From NCBI RefSeq assembly GCF_001468265.1, contig NZ_LNRZ01000002.1, positions 310,001 to 374,000 of the forward strand: DNA of 64,000 nucleotides, given 5' to 3'. Made by a program: the position numbers and the translations under genes. The notes beneath the pieces were generated by a model. The model was not told the origin of the DNA, made no database searches, and worked only from the letters and a program-made list of their open reading frames with translations. Below are positions 44,361 to 53,890 of this stretch, piece after piece (positions within the stretch are counted from its first letter, which is position 1; the number at the start of each line of letters is the position of its first letter). The DNA is from Sphingopyxis sp. H050. GTDB lineage: Bacteria; Pseudomonadota; Alphaproteobacteria; Sphingomonadales; Sphingomonadaceae.

Positions 44361-46721
44361 TTAGCCCCGCAGGCGGTCAATCGCCTGCGCCAGCGCGACG
44401 TACAGCTTGCCGATATCCGACGACAGCAAGGTGACGCTGATCGCCGAGCCGTCGCGCGCGCCAATCAGCAGGCGCAGCATCGCCTCGAAATCGTGGATGA
44501 ACTGGTTCACCGACGCGTGAAAAACGTCATCGGCCTGATAGAGCCGCAGGATTTCCCTGGCTTCGCTGTTCTCGATCAGCTTGACCGCGCGCCGCGCGAA
44601 TACGCCGCGATCGCCCTTCAGATAGGCGTCCCACGCTGTGTCGCTGACTTCGCTCGACAGGATCTTGGTCATGTCGATCGCGGTCGATTTGAGCGCCTCG
44701 GTCAGTACGCCGACCTGCTTCGCGAGCGAGTCGCGGTCCGACGCCGCGATCGCCTGTTCGGCCTCGAGCGCGCGCTGTTCGACGCTCGCGCTGGTATCCA
44801 TGATCGTGATCAGCTGGCGCATCAGCCGGTCGGCGGCGCCGTTCGCGGCTTCGACCGCACGCCGCGAAGCGTCCTCGATCGCGGTGAGCTGCGTCATGAT
44901 TTCGGTCTTGAACGCCGCATCGAGCGCCTCGGTCGCGGTCGCCTGCATCGCCTCGCGCGCGCCCGACACCAGCTTCTCCAGCGTCAGCCGCGCTTCTTCG
45001 GCGGCGGCATCGGCGGTCTTGCGGACATCGCCCAGCGTCGCGATCATCCGCGCGCCGCCCTGCTCGGCAAACTCGTCCGCTCCGGCGCGAAGCTTGCCGA
45101 GCGCATTGTCGGCCTCGGCGAGCGAGTCGTTGATCCGCTGCGTCAGGGCCTGCTGGCTTTTGGCATGGCCCGCCATCTGATCTTCGTTCGCCTGCATCGT
45201 CGATTTAACCGCATTGACGTGCGACAACGTCGACTGCGCGATCAGTTCCGACGCTTCGAGCATCGGTTTCATCTGCGCCAGCGTCGTCTGCGTCGCCTTG
45301 CCGTGCGCGGCCATCCGGTCGAGCGCGTGCGGCAAGGTCTCGTCGAGCTCGCGCGTTACCGCATCGAGCGCCAGCAGCAACGATTCGGCCTGTGTGATCA
45401 GCTGATGCGCCGAACCATTGCCCGTCTGCACCTCGGCCATGAATGCCGCGAGCTGCGCCTTGGTATCGTCGATCGCGCGGCCGATGACGCCCGTGCTCGC
45501 CGACACGCTGACGTCGAGGACTTCGAGTTGCTGTGCGACGTCCGCGACATGCGCGGTCAGGCGCGCCGCCAGCGCTTCGCTGGCGTTGCCATGCGCGGCA
45601 AGCTGTGCGCCCATCGCATCGCCGGCCTCGCGCGCAGCGGCCAGCCGTGCATCGAGCTGCGCCGCTGCGGCATCGACGCCGTCCCGGAACTGCTTCCAGC
45701 TGCCGTCCATCTGCTTGGTCACGGCGCCGATCGTCGATTTAAGGTCGTCGCGCGCCGTCGCGGAGGCCTGCGTCATCTGCGCCAGCGCAACCGCATGCGC
45801 ATCGGTCACCTGCGAGCCGGTGGCGATCAGCTCGTCCTCGGCTTCCTTCGCCTGCTGCCGCAGCGTGCCGATCGCGTCGTGCAGGCTGGCGGCCGAGGCC
45901 GCGCCCGTCTGGGCGACCCTGCTCGCTTCCTCGCCGAGCGCGGCAAGCTTCGCCTCGAGATTGGCGCCCTGCTGGTGCGCGACGAGGCCGGCTTCACGGA
46001 AATTGACCGCCAGCCGCTGCGCGACATCGTCGATCCGCGGCAGGCCGGCGAGCAGCCCGTCCATCCGCTGCATCGCGACGTCGCCCGAGCGCGCCAGCTG
46101 GTCGTGGGCATTGGCGATGATCGACGCATTGGTGGCGAGCTTATCGCTGCTGTCCGAGAGCCGCGCGACGGTGTCGAGGCCCAGCTGCTGGACGTTCCGT
46201 GCCTGCTCGGCCAGTTGGCGCTGCGCGTCCGCCAGATGCAGTCCCAGCGAATGCATCGATTGATTGAGCGCCAGATTTTCCTCACGCAATGCGCCGGCAA
46301 CGCGCGCGAACCTGGCCTGCTCCGACCGGCTCGACCGCAGCATCGCCATCCACAGCACCAGCAGCAAGGTCAGCGGCATCGCGAGCGTCGCGACCAGCGC
46401 GGGCCATTCGGTCAGCGCGGGGCTGCGCGCGAAGCGATCGGTGCCGACCCACGCGGCAAATAGCGTCCAGCCAAGCGCGGCGAGAATCAACAGGGCAGGG
46501 GCGATCCGGTCGCGCCAGGCCGAGGGCGCAGCCTCGACCTCCTCGCCATCATCGGCCTCGGCCAACGGCGACATATCGAGCCAATCGCGCTCGGCGGACG
46601 ACTCGGCCGCGGGCGGCGATGCGGTTTCGGGCACGGCGGCTTCCGCCGGCGCCTGCTGGTCCGCTTCCTGGTTTGCCGCGGAATCCCGCCACAATCCGAC
46701 GATCTTCTTGTCCCCCGTCAT
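44361..46721 (-). CDS. Large membrane-anchored coiled-coil protein (786 aa), function unknown
   Basis: N-terminal 70 residues are acidic and cytoplasmic. Two TM helices follow (about 72-92 IAPALLILAALGWTLFAAWV and 105-126 WPALVATLAMPLTLLLVLWM). A long, Ala/Gln/Asp-rich helical region (about 135-650) carries heptad-like repeats resembling the rods of chemoreceptors and apolipoprotein-like proteins. The C-terminal 120 residues form a compact part (SDTAWDAYLKGDRGVFARRAVKLIENSEAREILRLY...LYVALAQAIDRLRG). There is no HAMP and no chemoreceptor signalling tip. The start ATG 46721 is 68 bp from the divergent Hpt-like gene. Possibly a cell-envelope or polarity scaffold; this is a guess. Confidence 0.8.
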   Translation of the reverse strand: MTGDKKIVGLWRDSAANQEADQQAPAEAAVPETASPPAAESSAERDWLDMSPLAEADDGEEVEAAPSAWRDRIAPALLILAALGWTLFAAWVGTDRFARSPALTEWPALVATLAMPLTLLLVLWMAMLRSSRSEQARFARVAGALREENLALNQSMHSLGLHLADAQRQLAEQARNVQQLGLDTVARLSDSSDKLATNASIIANAHDQLARSGDVAMQRMDGLLAGLPRIDDVAQRLAVNFREAGLVAHQQGANLEAKLAALGEEASRVAQTGAASAASLHDAIGTLRQQAKEAEDELIATGSQVTDAHAVALAQMTQASATARDDLKSTIGAVTKQMDGSWKQFRDGVDAAAAQLDARLAAAREAGDAMGAQLAAHGNASEALAARLTAHVADVAQQLEVLDVSVSASTGVIGRAIDDTKAQLAAFMAEVQTGNGSAHQLITQAESLLLALDAVTRELDETLPHALDRMAAHGKATQTTLAQMKPMLEASELIAQSTLSHVNAVKSTMQANEDQMAGHAKSQQALTQRINDSLAEADNALGKLRAGADEFAEQGGARMIATLGDVRKTADAAAEEARLTLEKLVSGAREAMQATATEALDAAFKTEIMTQLTAIEDASRRAVEAANGAADRLMRQLITIMDTSASVEQRALEAEQAIAASDRDSLAKQVGVLTEALKSTAIDMTKILSSEVSDTAWDAYLKGDRGVFARRAVKLIENSEAREILRLYQADDVFHASVNQFIHDFEAMLRLLIGARDGSAISVTLLSSDIGKLYVALAQAIDRLRG

Positions 46722-46789
46722 CGGGCCATATTAGCATCAAATGGCCGTCATGGAACGGAAACTTAACCACAAACTGCCAAGACTGTGGA

Positions 46790-47086
46790 ATGTCGTTCGA
46801 TAGTGGCCCTCTGGACCGGTATATCAGTGCCGCCGTGGGCGACGATCCCGCCATGGCGGCGGAGCTGCGCGCGAGCTTTGCGGAGAGCGCGAACGAGCTT
46901 GCCGACCTGATGCGCCGCGCCCGTTGCGATGCCAATTGGCATGTCGCTGCGGAGCGGCTGAAGAGCCTTTCCGCGACCTTCGGCATCATCCCGCTGATTC
47001 AGCTCGCCGAAACTGCGATGGAGGGGGCGCCGGGCGACCCCGCGGTGCTTCGCGAGATCAACCGGGCCATCGAAACGATCACCTGA
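46790..47086 (+). CDS. Hpt-like protein lacking the phospho-histidine
   Basis: A 98-aa four-helix protein that fits the histidine phosphotransfer fold: AMAAELRASFAESANELADLMRRARC, then WHVAAERLKSLSATFGIIPLIQLAETAMEGA and EINRAIETI. In a true Hpt the second segment reads AHxLKGxxxxxG; here the position of the His is Glu (AERLKS). It therefore cannot relay phosphate in the usual way. I start at ATG 46790; the longer frame upstream overlaps the divergent coiled-coil gene. It may bind a receiver domain as a decoy or be a structural partner of its neighbour. Confidence 0.65.
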   Translation: MSFDSGPLDRYISAAVGDDPAMAAELRASFAESANELADLMRRARCDANWHVAAERLKSLSATFGIIPLIQLAETAMEGAPGDPAVLREINRAIETIT

Positions 47087-47250
47087 CATCGCCCTGACGG
47101 GTTCAATTCCGGTTCAGCCGTTTCCCTGCATAAGAAATATCGATCCCGGCCGTCTTGCCATGGCAACGCTACGGGTTTAGCCGCGTATTGACCGCGGCTG
47201 AGCCCCCGCTTGCGTCATGGCAAGGCGGCCGTTTCTGAGGAGAGATTTCG

Positions 47251-48579
47251 ATGTTGAAGCGTTTTCGCATGCTGCCGGCCACCGCGATGGCGGTCGCGCT
47301 CGGTTGCGCGCTGATGGCGACGGCTTCGGTGCCCGCCGCGGCGCAGGACAAGCCGAAAAAGGAAAAGAAGGGCAAGAAGGAAGAGCCCAAGGGCGCCACC
47401 ATTCCCGCCAGCAAGGCCTTCGGCCCTGCGGTCAAGAAGATGATGGACGCGACCAACGCGAAGGACGCCGCGGCCCTGCAGGCCGCGCTGACCGAAGGCG
47501 AAGGTACGGCCGCCGAACCCGGCGACAAATATTGGCTCAACTATTACAAGCTTCAGCTTGGCATCCTGAACAAGGACAAGAATCTTCAGGCGGCCGGTCT
47601 CGACGGGATGCTCGATTCCGGGCTGACGCCGGCGGATAACCTCGCCACCTATAATTTCTTCGCGGGCAATTTTGCTTATTCCGACAAGAATTATCCGAAG
47701 GCGATCCAGCGGCTCGAAGCCGCGAAGGCCGCCGGCTCGACCGATCCGGCGCTGCCGGTGCTGCTGATGGACAGCTATCTCAGCAACAACCAGCTCGATC
47801 AGGGGATTGCCCTCGCGAAGGCCGCCGCCGATGCGAGCCGCGCCGCGGGCCAGCAGCCCTCGGACCAGCTTTATGTCCGCCCGATCAAGGCGTTGCAGGC
47901 GGCGAAGCGTAACGAAGAAGCCCTCGACCTGATGACGCTGCGCCTGCGCGACTATGGTCAGCCGCAGGTCTGGCGCCAGACGCTTTTCTCTGTGCTCCAG
48001 ACCTCGCCGAGGACCGGTTCGGTGAAAGATCAGGAGTCCGTAACGCTCGACGCGCTGCGCCTGATGCGCGCCGCGGGTGCGATGAGCGATCGTCTCGAAT
48101 ATGACGAATATAGCTCGCTGGCGGCCGCGAATGCGCTGCCGGGCGAGGCTGTTGCGGTGATTGTCGAGGGCGAGCAGAAAAAGGTCTTCACCCCTGAGGA
48201 TAGCAAGCTCAAGCCGCGCCGCGAGGACCAGAAGGCGCGGGCGGGCAACGAAGCCTCGACCATCGTCGCCTATTCAAAGCAGGCTTCGACCCTTGCGAAG
48301 CCGCAGACGGCCGGCGCGACCGCCGACGTGCTGGTGGGATACGGCCATTATGCCGATGCAATCCCGGCCTACCAGGCCGCGATCAACGGGGGCGGCGCCG
48401 ACACCGAGATGTGGACCTACCGCCTCGGTGTCGCGCAGGCGCTTGCGGGCGACAAGGAAGCGGCAAAGGCCAGCTTCGCCAAGGTGACCGGCGCGCGCAA
48501 GCGGCTCGCTCAGCTGTGGGTGGTCAAGTTGGACAGCCCGCCGGCCGCCGCCGCCGCGGCGCCTCCCGCCGGCAGCTGA
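47251..48579 (+). CDS. Exported TPR-like protein (442 aa)
   Basis: A signal peptide (1-31, SVPAAAQ) is followed by a Lys-rich stretch (KPKKEKKGKKEEPKG) and then helical repeats of TPR or Sel1-like character: DNLATYNFFAGNFAYSDKNYPKAIQRLEAAKAAG, PVLLMDSYLSNNQLDQGIALAKAA, YVRPIKALQAAKRNEEALDLMTLRL and, near the end, GYGHYADAIPAYQAAINGGGADTEMWTYRLGVAQALAGDKEAAKASFAKV. The Ala/Pro tail is low-complexity. A GGAGAGA ribosome site precedes ATG 47251. It is monocistronic, closed by the terminator at 48600. The partner is unknown. Confidence 0.82.
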   Translation: MLKRFRMLPATAMAVALGCALMATASVPAAAQDKPKKEKKGKKEEPKGATIPASKAFGPAVKKMMDATNAKDAAALQAALTEGEGTAAEPGDKYWLNYYKLQLGILNKDKNLQAAGLDGMLDSGLTPADNLATYNFFAGNFAYSDKNYPKAIQRLEAAKAAGSTDPALPVLLMDSYLSNNQLDQGIALAKAAADASRAAGQQPSDQLYVRPIKALQAAKRNEEALDLMTLRLRDYGQPQVWRQTLFSVLQTSPRTGSVKDQESVTLDALRLMRAAGAMSDRLEYDEYSSLAAANALPGEAVAVIVEGEQKKVFTPEDSKLKPRREDQKARAGNEASTIVAYSKQASTLAKPQTAGATADVLVGYGHYADAIPAYQAAINGGGADTEMWTYRLGVAQALAGDKEAAKASFAKVTGARKRLAQLWVVKLDSPPAAAAAAPPAGS

Positions 48580-48599
48580 TCGGTCAGCCGGCCAACATA

Positions 48600-48632
48600 A
48601 AAGGGCGCCATTCTCCGCGAATGGCGCCCTTT
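48600..48632. terminator. Bidirectional intrinsic terminator between TPR-like gene and lrp
   Basis: A 14-bp perfect stem (AAAGGGCGCCATTC with GAATGGCGCCCTTT) closes the 5-nt loop TCCGC. A and T runs flank it on both sides, so it can end the rightward TPR-like gene and the leftward Lrp gene. Confidence 0.85.
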
Positions 48633-48639
48633 CCTTATG

Positions 48640-49113
48640 TCAAATCTCGACAGGAATGCCGGCGAGCTGCTTTGCGGTGCGGATGGTCAGCGACGTCTTC
48701 ACGCTCGTCACATTGGGCGCGGACGTCAGGTGCGCGGTCAGGAAGGACTGGAAGCTTTGCAGGTCGCGCGCGACGACCTTCAACAGGAAGTCGATCTCGC
48801 CGTTCAGCATATAGCATTCGCGCACTTCGGGTAGCTGGCCGACATAATCCTCGAACGCCTTCAGGTCCGACTCGGCCTGGCTGCGCAGGCTGACCATGGC
48901 GAAAACGGTGATGCCATAGCCCAGCTTCGCGGCGTCCAGATCGGCATGATAGGATCGGATGACGCCCGATTCTTCCAGCGCCCGCACGCGGCGAAGACAG
49001 GGCGGTGCGGTCAGACCCACCATTTGCGCCAGCTCGACATTGGTCATCCGGCCATTTTTCTGCAGCTCTCCCAATATCTGCAGGTCAATCTGATCGAATT
49101 TCTGACTCGCCAT
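48640..49113 (-). CDS. Lrp/AsnC family transcriptional regulator
   Basis: A 157-aa regulator. The N-terminal winged helix reads FDQIDLQILGELQKNGRMTNVELAQMVGLTAPPCLRRVRALEESGVIRSY, and the C-terminal RAM (amino-acid binding) domain begins LDAAKLGYGITVFAMVSL and continues EVRECYMLNGEIDFLLKVVARDL. I choose ATG 49113 (MASQKFDQ). An ATG at 49128 adds five residues but has the ribosome site too close. The regulated genes are not obvious; the divergent kinase gene is a candidate. Confidence 0.9.
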   Translation of the reverse strand: MASQKFDQIDLQILGELQKNGRMTNVELAQMVGLTAPPCLRRVRALEESGVIRSYHADLDAAKLGYGITVFAMVSLRSQAESDLKAFEDYVGQLPEVRECYMLNGEIDFLLKVVARDLQSFQSFLTAHLTSAPNVTSVKTSLTIRTAKQLAGIPVEI

Positions 49114-49284
49114 CGTTGAAACATCCATCCTCGAAAAACTAGGATGACCATAATAATATTTCAGGCGAATGCAATTGTCCCACAATGTGACGTGGCCGCG
49201 GAAGGCACTTTCATGACCGGATGATTCACGCTAGCCGCTAAACATACGCTAACCAACAAAACTAGGGTGTGGGGCCGGCCTTGC

Positions 49285-50925
49285 GTGACTGCTGACTCGA
49301 TGATCGCGACCATCTTGCGCCAGGCGCCAAAGGATCGCCGCGCAAGTATCGCGGCGTGGCGGCAGATATCCGATATTCTGGCGCAGCGCGGCAATCAACT
49401 GCCCGATGACGATATTCGCCGCGGGCTGCATGCGCTGGCGGTTTTGCGGCCTCAGATTCCCGAAAAAGTGCGCCGCGATTGCGCCGAAGCCATCGCTCGC
49501 CACGGGCGGTTTGCGCCGCTGGTCGCCTTCTATGCCAATGACGTTCCTGCGGTGTCCAACGCCATGCTGCGTCGGGCGCGGTTGTCCGAGGCTGACTGGC
49601 AGGCGCTGCTTCCCGCGACGGGCGCGACGGCACGGTCGATCCTCGCCGGCCGCGACGATCTGCCGCACGATGTCCGCCGCGCGCTCGACAGCCTCGGCGC
49701 CGGATCGGTGGCCTTGCCCCAGCCCGAAGAGGCCGCCGCGACCGCGCCAGAACCGACGGCCAATGCGGCTCCGGCGCTGGAGGCCGCGCACAGCCAGATC
49801 AGCGAGCTTGTCCGCCGAATCGACAAATTCCAGTCGGCGCGCGAACATCGCCCCGCGGCGCGGCCTGCGCGCACCGCCTTCCTGTTCGAAACCGGCGCAG
49901 ACGGCGTCATCCACTGGGTCGACGGCATTACTCGCGGCGCGGCGATCGGCCTGACGATCGCCGATGCCGCCTTCGGGGGCGAGCCGGGGACCGACGCGGC
50001 GGCGGCGGGCGCCTTTCGCCAGCGCGCCGAAATCGTCGATGCGCGCATGGTCCTCGAGGGACTCGAGAGCGAATCCGGCGAATGGCGCTTTTCGGCGTTG
50101 CCATGGTTCGATCCGGCGACGGGCCAGTTCCGCGGCTATCGCGGCAGCGCGCGGCGGCCCAGCCAGCGCGAAATGCCCTATGGCCGCCCCACCGGCCAGG
50201 AATCGGGCGATTCGATCCGGCAGCTGATCCACGAATTGCGCAGTCCGCTGAATGCGATTTCGGGATTTTCCCAGATCATTTCGGGCCAGATGTTCGGGCC
50301 GGTCAGCGCCGCGTACCGGACGATGGCCGAGCAGATCGTCACCGACGCGAATGCGGTCCAGCAGATCATCGACGATCTGGAGACGGCCGCCCGCGCGTCG
50401 AACGCGCCGCCGCCCCGGGAATTGCTGGTCGGCGATGTCGCCGATATCGGGCTGGTGATGACGCAGGTCGAAAGCGACCTGGCGACCCTTCTTGCCGAAC
50501 ACCGCATCGACGTCAGCATCTCGCGCGTCGGCGGCCCGTTCCTGGCGCAGGCGGACGACGCCAATTCGCGGCGCATGATCGGGCGGCTGCTGACCGCGAT
50601 GGTCGATATTTCGGAGCCGGGCGCGATCCTCGTCGGCCAGCTCGTCACCGAACCCGCGCAGGACGACATGCTGCAACTGCGGATCGTCCGCCCGCTCGCG
50701 ATCCGGTTCGCGACCGCGGCCGAACTGCTCGACCCCGGCTTCAGCCCCGAAGGCGAGGCGCCGGGAGCCGCCATCCTCAGCCTCGGCTTTTCGCTGCGGC
50801 TCGTTGACAGCCTCGCGCGCAGCGTAGGCGGCCGTCTCGACATCGGGCATAACGCCTTGACCTTGCACCTTCCCTCCGCCAACCCAAGGGCCGATACGGA
50901 GCTCGGCATCCAGCAGAGCGAGTAA
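49285..50925 (+). CDS. Histidine kinase-like protein with degenerate ATPase domain
   Basis: About 546 aa, cytoplasmic (no signal peptide or TM). The N-terminal 150 residues are helical (RRASIAAWRQISDILAQRG...). A linker is followed by a PAS-like part (about 200-300, FLFETGADGVIHWVDG). A HisKA domain has the phospho-acceptor His about residue 316 in LIHELRSPLNAISGFSQIISG. The region after it should be the HATPase but lacks a recognisable N box and the DxGxG G1 motif; only a G2-like GAAILSLGFSLRLVDSLARSVGG remains. The GTG start 49285 is a judgement (GTG 49267 and ATG 49300 are possible). It could be a phosphatase-only or pseudo-kinase protein. Confidence 0.8.
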   Translation: MTADSMIATILRQAPKDRRASIAAWRQISDILAQRGNQLPDDDIRRGLHALAVLRPQIPEKVRRDCAEAIARHGRFAPLVAFYANDVPAVSNAMLRRARLSEADWQALLPATGATARSILAGRDDLPHDVRRALDSLGAGSVALPQPEEAAATAPEPTANAAPALEAAHSQISELVRRIDKFQSAREHRPAARPARTAFLFETGADGVIHWVDGITRGAAIGLTIADAAFGGEPGTDAAAAGAFRQRAEIVDARMVLEGLESESGEWRFSALPWFDPATGQFRGYRGSARRPSQREMPYGRPTGQESGDSIRQLIHELRSPLNAISGFSQIISGQMFGPVSAAYRTMAEQIVTDANAVQQIIDDLETAARASNAPPPRELLVGDVADIGLVMTQVESDLATLLAEHRIDVSISRVGGPFLAQADDANSRRMIGRLLTAMVDISEPGAILVGQLVTEPAQDDMLQLRIVRPLAIRFATAAELLDPGFSPEGEAPGAAILSLGFSLRLVDSLARSVGGRLDIGHNALTLHLPSANPRADTELGIQQSE

Positions 50926-50958
50926 GCCGCGCCCCAAGGCGGGCGGGCAAAGGGGATC

Positions 50959-51987
50959 GTGGTGGCGCCCGCGGGCAACTTCCAGTCATATCCGCCGGCA
51001 TCGGAGCTGGTCGCGCTGAATGCTGGCGAGCGCCCGCGCTTCTGGGTCACGATCGACACCGAAGAGGATTTCGACTGGTCTGCCCCTTTCGCGCGCTCGG
51101 GCTTCGGGCTCGATTCGGTTCCGGCGCTCGCCATATGCCAGCAATATTTCGAGCGGGCTGCGGTCAAGCCGATCTACCTCGTCGATTGGCCGATCGTGCA
51201 GGACGACCGCGCCGTCGCGATATTGGGCGACGCGCTCAGCGGCGGGCGGTGCGATGTCGGCGCACAGCTTCATCCGTGGGTGACGCCGCCGCACGAAGAG
51301 GACGTGAACGAGCGCAACAGCTACACCGGCAATCTCCCCGCCGCGCTCCAGCATGCAAAGATGACGGCGCTGCGCGACGCGATCGTGGCGCGGTTCGGAA
51401 TTGCTCCGACGGTCTATCGCGCCGGGCGCTACGGCCTTGGCGAAGACAGCGCCGCGATGCTCGCCGAACTCGGCTTTCGCTGCGATACGTCGGTTCGTTC
51501 GGGTTTCGACTATCGCGGCGGGCACGGTCCCGACTATCGCGCTGCCCCGCGCAAGCCCTGGTGGGTGAAAACCGCATACGGCGCCGTGCTGGAAGTACCG
51601 GTCACGACGGTGTTTGGCGGTCTTTTGGGCGAGGCGGGGCGGGGTGTCTATCATGCGATCGCGCGCAACGGCATGCACGCGGGCGCCGCGCTGGCCCGGC
51701 TGGGTCTCGTCGAGCGGATCGCTTTGACGCCCGAGGGCATTCCTGCCGAGCGCGCGTGCCGCGGCATTGACATCGCGCTCGATCAGGGGCTGCCGGTCCT
51801 CAACTTTTCGTTCCACTCGCCCTCGCTGCAGCCCGGCAACACGCCCTATGTCCGCACGGCCGACGATCTCGATGCCTTCTATCGCTGGTGGGACGTCGTC
51901 CTCGCGCATTTGGCCGCGCGCGGGGTCGAGCCGATCGACAGCGCCGGGATCCTGACGCTCGCGTCCCGAAAAGCGCCGCCGGCATAA
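50959..51987 (+). CDS. WalW-type polysaccharide deacetylase-like protein
   Basis: A 342-aa NodB-fold protein. FWVTIDTEEDFDW holds the acidic first motif, VGAQLHPWVTPP carries a His-x-x metal motif, YRAGRYGLG the third, and LNFSFHSPSLQPG the last His. These match the sphingomonad WalW and polysaccharide deacetylase-like proteins that sit in capsule or exopolysaccharide loci. No signal peptide is seen. GTG start 50959 behind AAGGGGA. No sugar transferases are nearby, so the substrate is open. Confidence 0.8.
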   Translation: MVAPAGNFQSYPPASELVALNAGERPRFWVTIDTEEDFDWSAPFARSGFGLDSVPALAICQQYFERAAVKPIYLVDWPIVQDDRAVAILGDALSGGRCDVGAQLHPWVTPPHEEDVNERNSYTGNLPAALQHAKMTALRDAIVARFGIAPTVYRAGRYGLGEDSAAMLAELGFRCDTSVRSGFDYRGGHGPDYRAAPRKPWWVKTAYGAVLEVPVTTVFGGLLGEAGRGVYHAIARNGMHAGAALARLGLVERIALTPEGIPAERACRGIDIALDQGLPVLNFSFHSPSLQPGNTPYVRTADDLDAFYRWWDVVLAHLAARGVEPIDSAGILTLASRKAPPA

Positions 51988-52043
51988 GCCAAGCCGCTTG
52001 CCAATCATCGGCCCGCTCCGCTATCGCCTCTGCAACCCCACGG

Positions 52044-52119
52044 GGGCCTGTAGCTCAATGGTTAGAGCTGGCCGCTCATAACGGCTAGGTTGCGGGTTCG
52101 AGTCCTGCCGGGCCCACCA
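52044..52119 (+). tRNA. ileX: tRNA-Ile (anticodon CAU, lysidine type) by structure
   Basis: A complete 76-nt cloverleaf with encoded CCA. The acceptor stem is GGGCCTG with CGGGCCC, and the anticodon arm is GGCCG-CTCATAA-CGGCT giving CAU. The short D-loop AATGGTTA matches the minor Ile tRNA that is modified by TilS rather than elongator Met, but CAU alone does not separate these. It lies between the WalW-like and M20 genes. Confidence 0.85.
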
Positions 52120-52191
52120 TTTCCCATCTCCATAATCGCTTGCAAAATGAAACTCGTCGCGGTCCAGTGTGGCCCGAAGAGGAGAGGGAAT

Positions 52192-53664
52192 ATGGCGGTG
52201 ATGCGGACGATCCTGCTTGGCGGCCTGGCGGTCGCGGCGGTGGTGGCGGGAACGGTGGCAGTGCGCACGGCCAGCTTCGCACCGAAGGACATCGCCGACG
52301 GCCGCGACGTGACGCTTGCCGCTGCGCCGCCCTATGACATCGGCGCTGCGGTGCGGCATTTGAGCGCCGCGGCACAGATCCGCACGGTCTCCAACCAGAA
52401 TGTTGCGGACAACGAGGTCGCCGAATGGGACCGGCTGCATGGCTGGCTCGCGTCGACCTATCCCGCCGTGCACGCTGCGATGGAGCGCACAATCCTGCCC
52501 AATCGGACCCTGATCTATCATTGGGCGGGCAGCGATGCCTCGCTGGCGCCGATCATCGTCATGGCGCATCAGGATGTCGTACCGGTCACGCCGGGGACCG
52601 AGGGCGACTGGAAATATCCGCCGTTCGCGGGGATAATCGCCGAGAAGGCGGTGTGGGGCCGCGGGACGGTCGACGACAAGGGGTCGCTGATCGGCCTCTT
52701 CGAAGCGCTCGAAGCGCTGGCGAAGGCCGGCTTCAACCCGAAGCGGGGCATCTATCTGGTCTCCGGCCATGACGAGGAGGCGGGCGGCACCGGCGCGATC
52801 GCGGCGGCCGCCAAGCTGAAGGCCGCGGGCGTGAAAGCGATCTTCACGCTCGACGAGGGCAGCATCGTCCTTACCGACACGCCGGTGATCGACGGGCCCT
52901 CGATCATGATCGGGATCGCCGAAAAGGGCTATGCTACGCTGAAGGTGACGGCCAACGCGCCGGGCGGCCACAGCTCGATGCCGCCCGCCGAAACCGGGGT
53001 CGAGACGCTGGCGAAGGCGATCCTCGCGATCACCGCCAAGCCATTCCCGCTCGAAATGCGCGGACCCGGCGCGTCGATGATCGAGGCGCTGGCCGCAAAG
53101 AAAGGTGGATCGACGAAGATGGCGGTCGCGAATCAGTGGCTGTTCGGCCCGCTACTGAAGCGGCAGCTCGGGGAAGCGCCGACGACCGCCGCCGCCTTTC
53201 ACACGACGATCGCCCCGACGATGCTGGAGGGCAGCCCCAAGGAGAATGTCCTGCCGCAATCGGCAAGCGCGCTGATCAACTATCGCATCGCCCCCTGGAA
53301 CAGGTCGGCCGACGTGATGGCGCGCGCCAAGGCGGCCGCCGGAACCAAGGTCGATCTCGCCTGGGTCAAACCGCCGCGCGAGCCTTCGCGCGTCTCCTCT
53401 ACCAGCTCGCAAGGCTGGAAATGGATCGCCGCTGCTGCGCGCGCCGATGCCCCCGATGCCGTCCTGACCCCGACACTCGTCGTCGCGGGCACCGACAGCC
53501 GCAGCATGGAGCCGGTCTCGGAGGACGTCTATCGCTTCATGCCGATGCATTTCAGCCTCAAGGAATCGGCGATGATCCACGGCACCAACGAGCATATGAA
53601 GATCGACAGCTTCAAACGCATGATCGATTTCTACGCCCGGCTGATTGCGACCTCTGCGGGATAG
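52192..53664 (+). CDS. Exported or membrane-anchored M20 family carboxypeptidase
   Basis: A 490-aa zinc peptidase of the PM20D1/CPS1-like branch. An N-terminal hydrophobic segment (about 4-24, [20 protein letters not shown]) anchors or exports it. Metal and catalytic motifs are complete: [39 protein letters not shown] and [11 protein letters not shown]. The dimerisation lid lies between about 250 and 370, and the last His-bearing motif is [14 protein letters not shown] 52192 has a strong GAGGAGAGGG site; the frame upstream runs into the tRNA. Probably hydrolyses peptides or N-acyl amino acids. Confidence 0.9.
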   Translation: MAVMRTILLGGLAVAAVVAGTVAVRTASFAPKDIADGRDVTLAAAPPYDIGAAVRHLSAAAQIRTVSNQNVADNEVAEWDRLHGWLASTYPAVHAAMERTILPNRTLIYHWAGSDASLAPIIVMAHQDVVPVTPGTEGDWKYPPFAGIIAEKAVWGRGTVDDKGSLIGLFEALEALAKAGFNPKRGIYLVSGHDEEAGGTGAIAAAAKLKAAGVKAIFTLDEGSIVLTDTPVIDGPSIMIGIAEKGYATLKVTANAPGGHSSMPPAETGVETLAKAILAITAKPFPLEMRGPGASMIEALAAKKGGSTKMAVANQWLFGPLLKRQLGEAPTTAAAFHTTIAPTMLEGSPKENVLPQSASALINYRIAPWNRSADVMARAKAAAGTKVDLAWVKPPREPSRVSSTSSQGWKWIAAAARADAPDAVLTPTLVVAGTDSRSMEPVSEDVYRFMPMHFSLKESAMIHGTNEHMKIDSFKRMIDFYARLIATSAG

Positions 53665-53709
53665 CGGGATAGACTTGCCGTCAAACCCTGTCTAAGGCGC
53701 CCGCACGGT

Positions 53710-53786
<77 letters not shown>

Positions 53787-53890
53787 GTTTCCCGGAAAAC
53801 TCCCGAGCGATAGCGAGGGCATCCGCCTCCCACATGGCTTAACGCCGCACTAAACATTTGCGATTACAGGTCCTTCCAGAGGACCAGCAC

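Noticed and set aside
44079-46463. 794-codon plus-strand frame opposite the coiled-coil gene
   Set aside because: Starts inside palindromic repeats, is Arg-rich, and mirrors the helical coding sequence on the minus strand.
52044-52119. tRNA-Ile as an integration site of a genomic island
   Set aside because: No integrase and no repeated tRNA 3' end were found nearby; the flanking genes look like normal chromosome.
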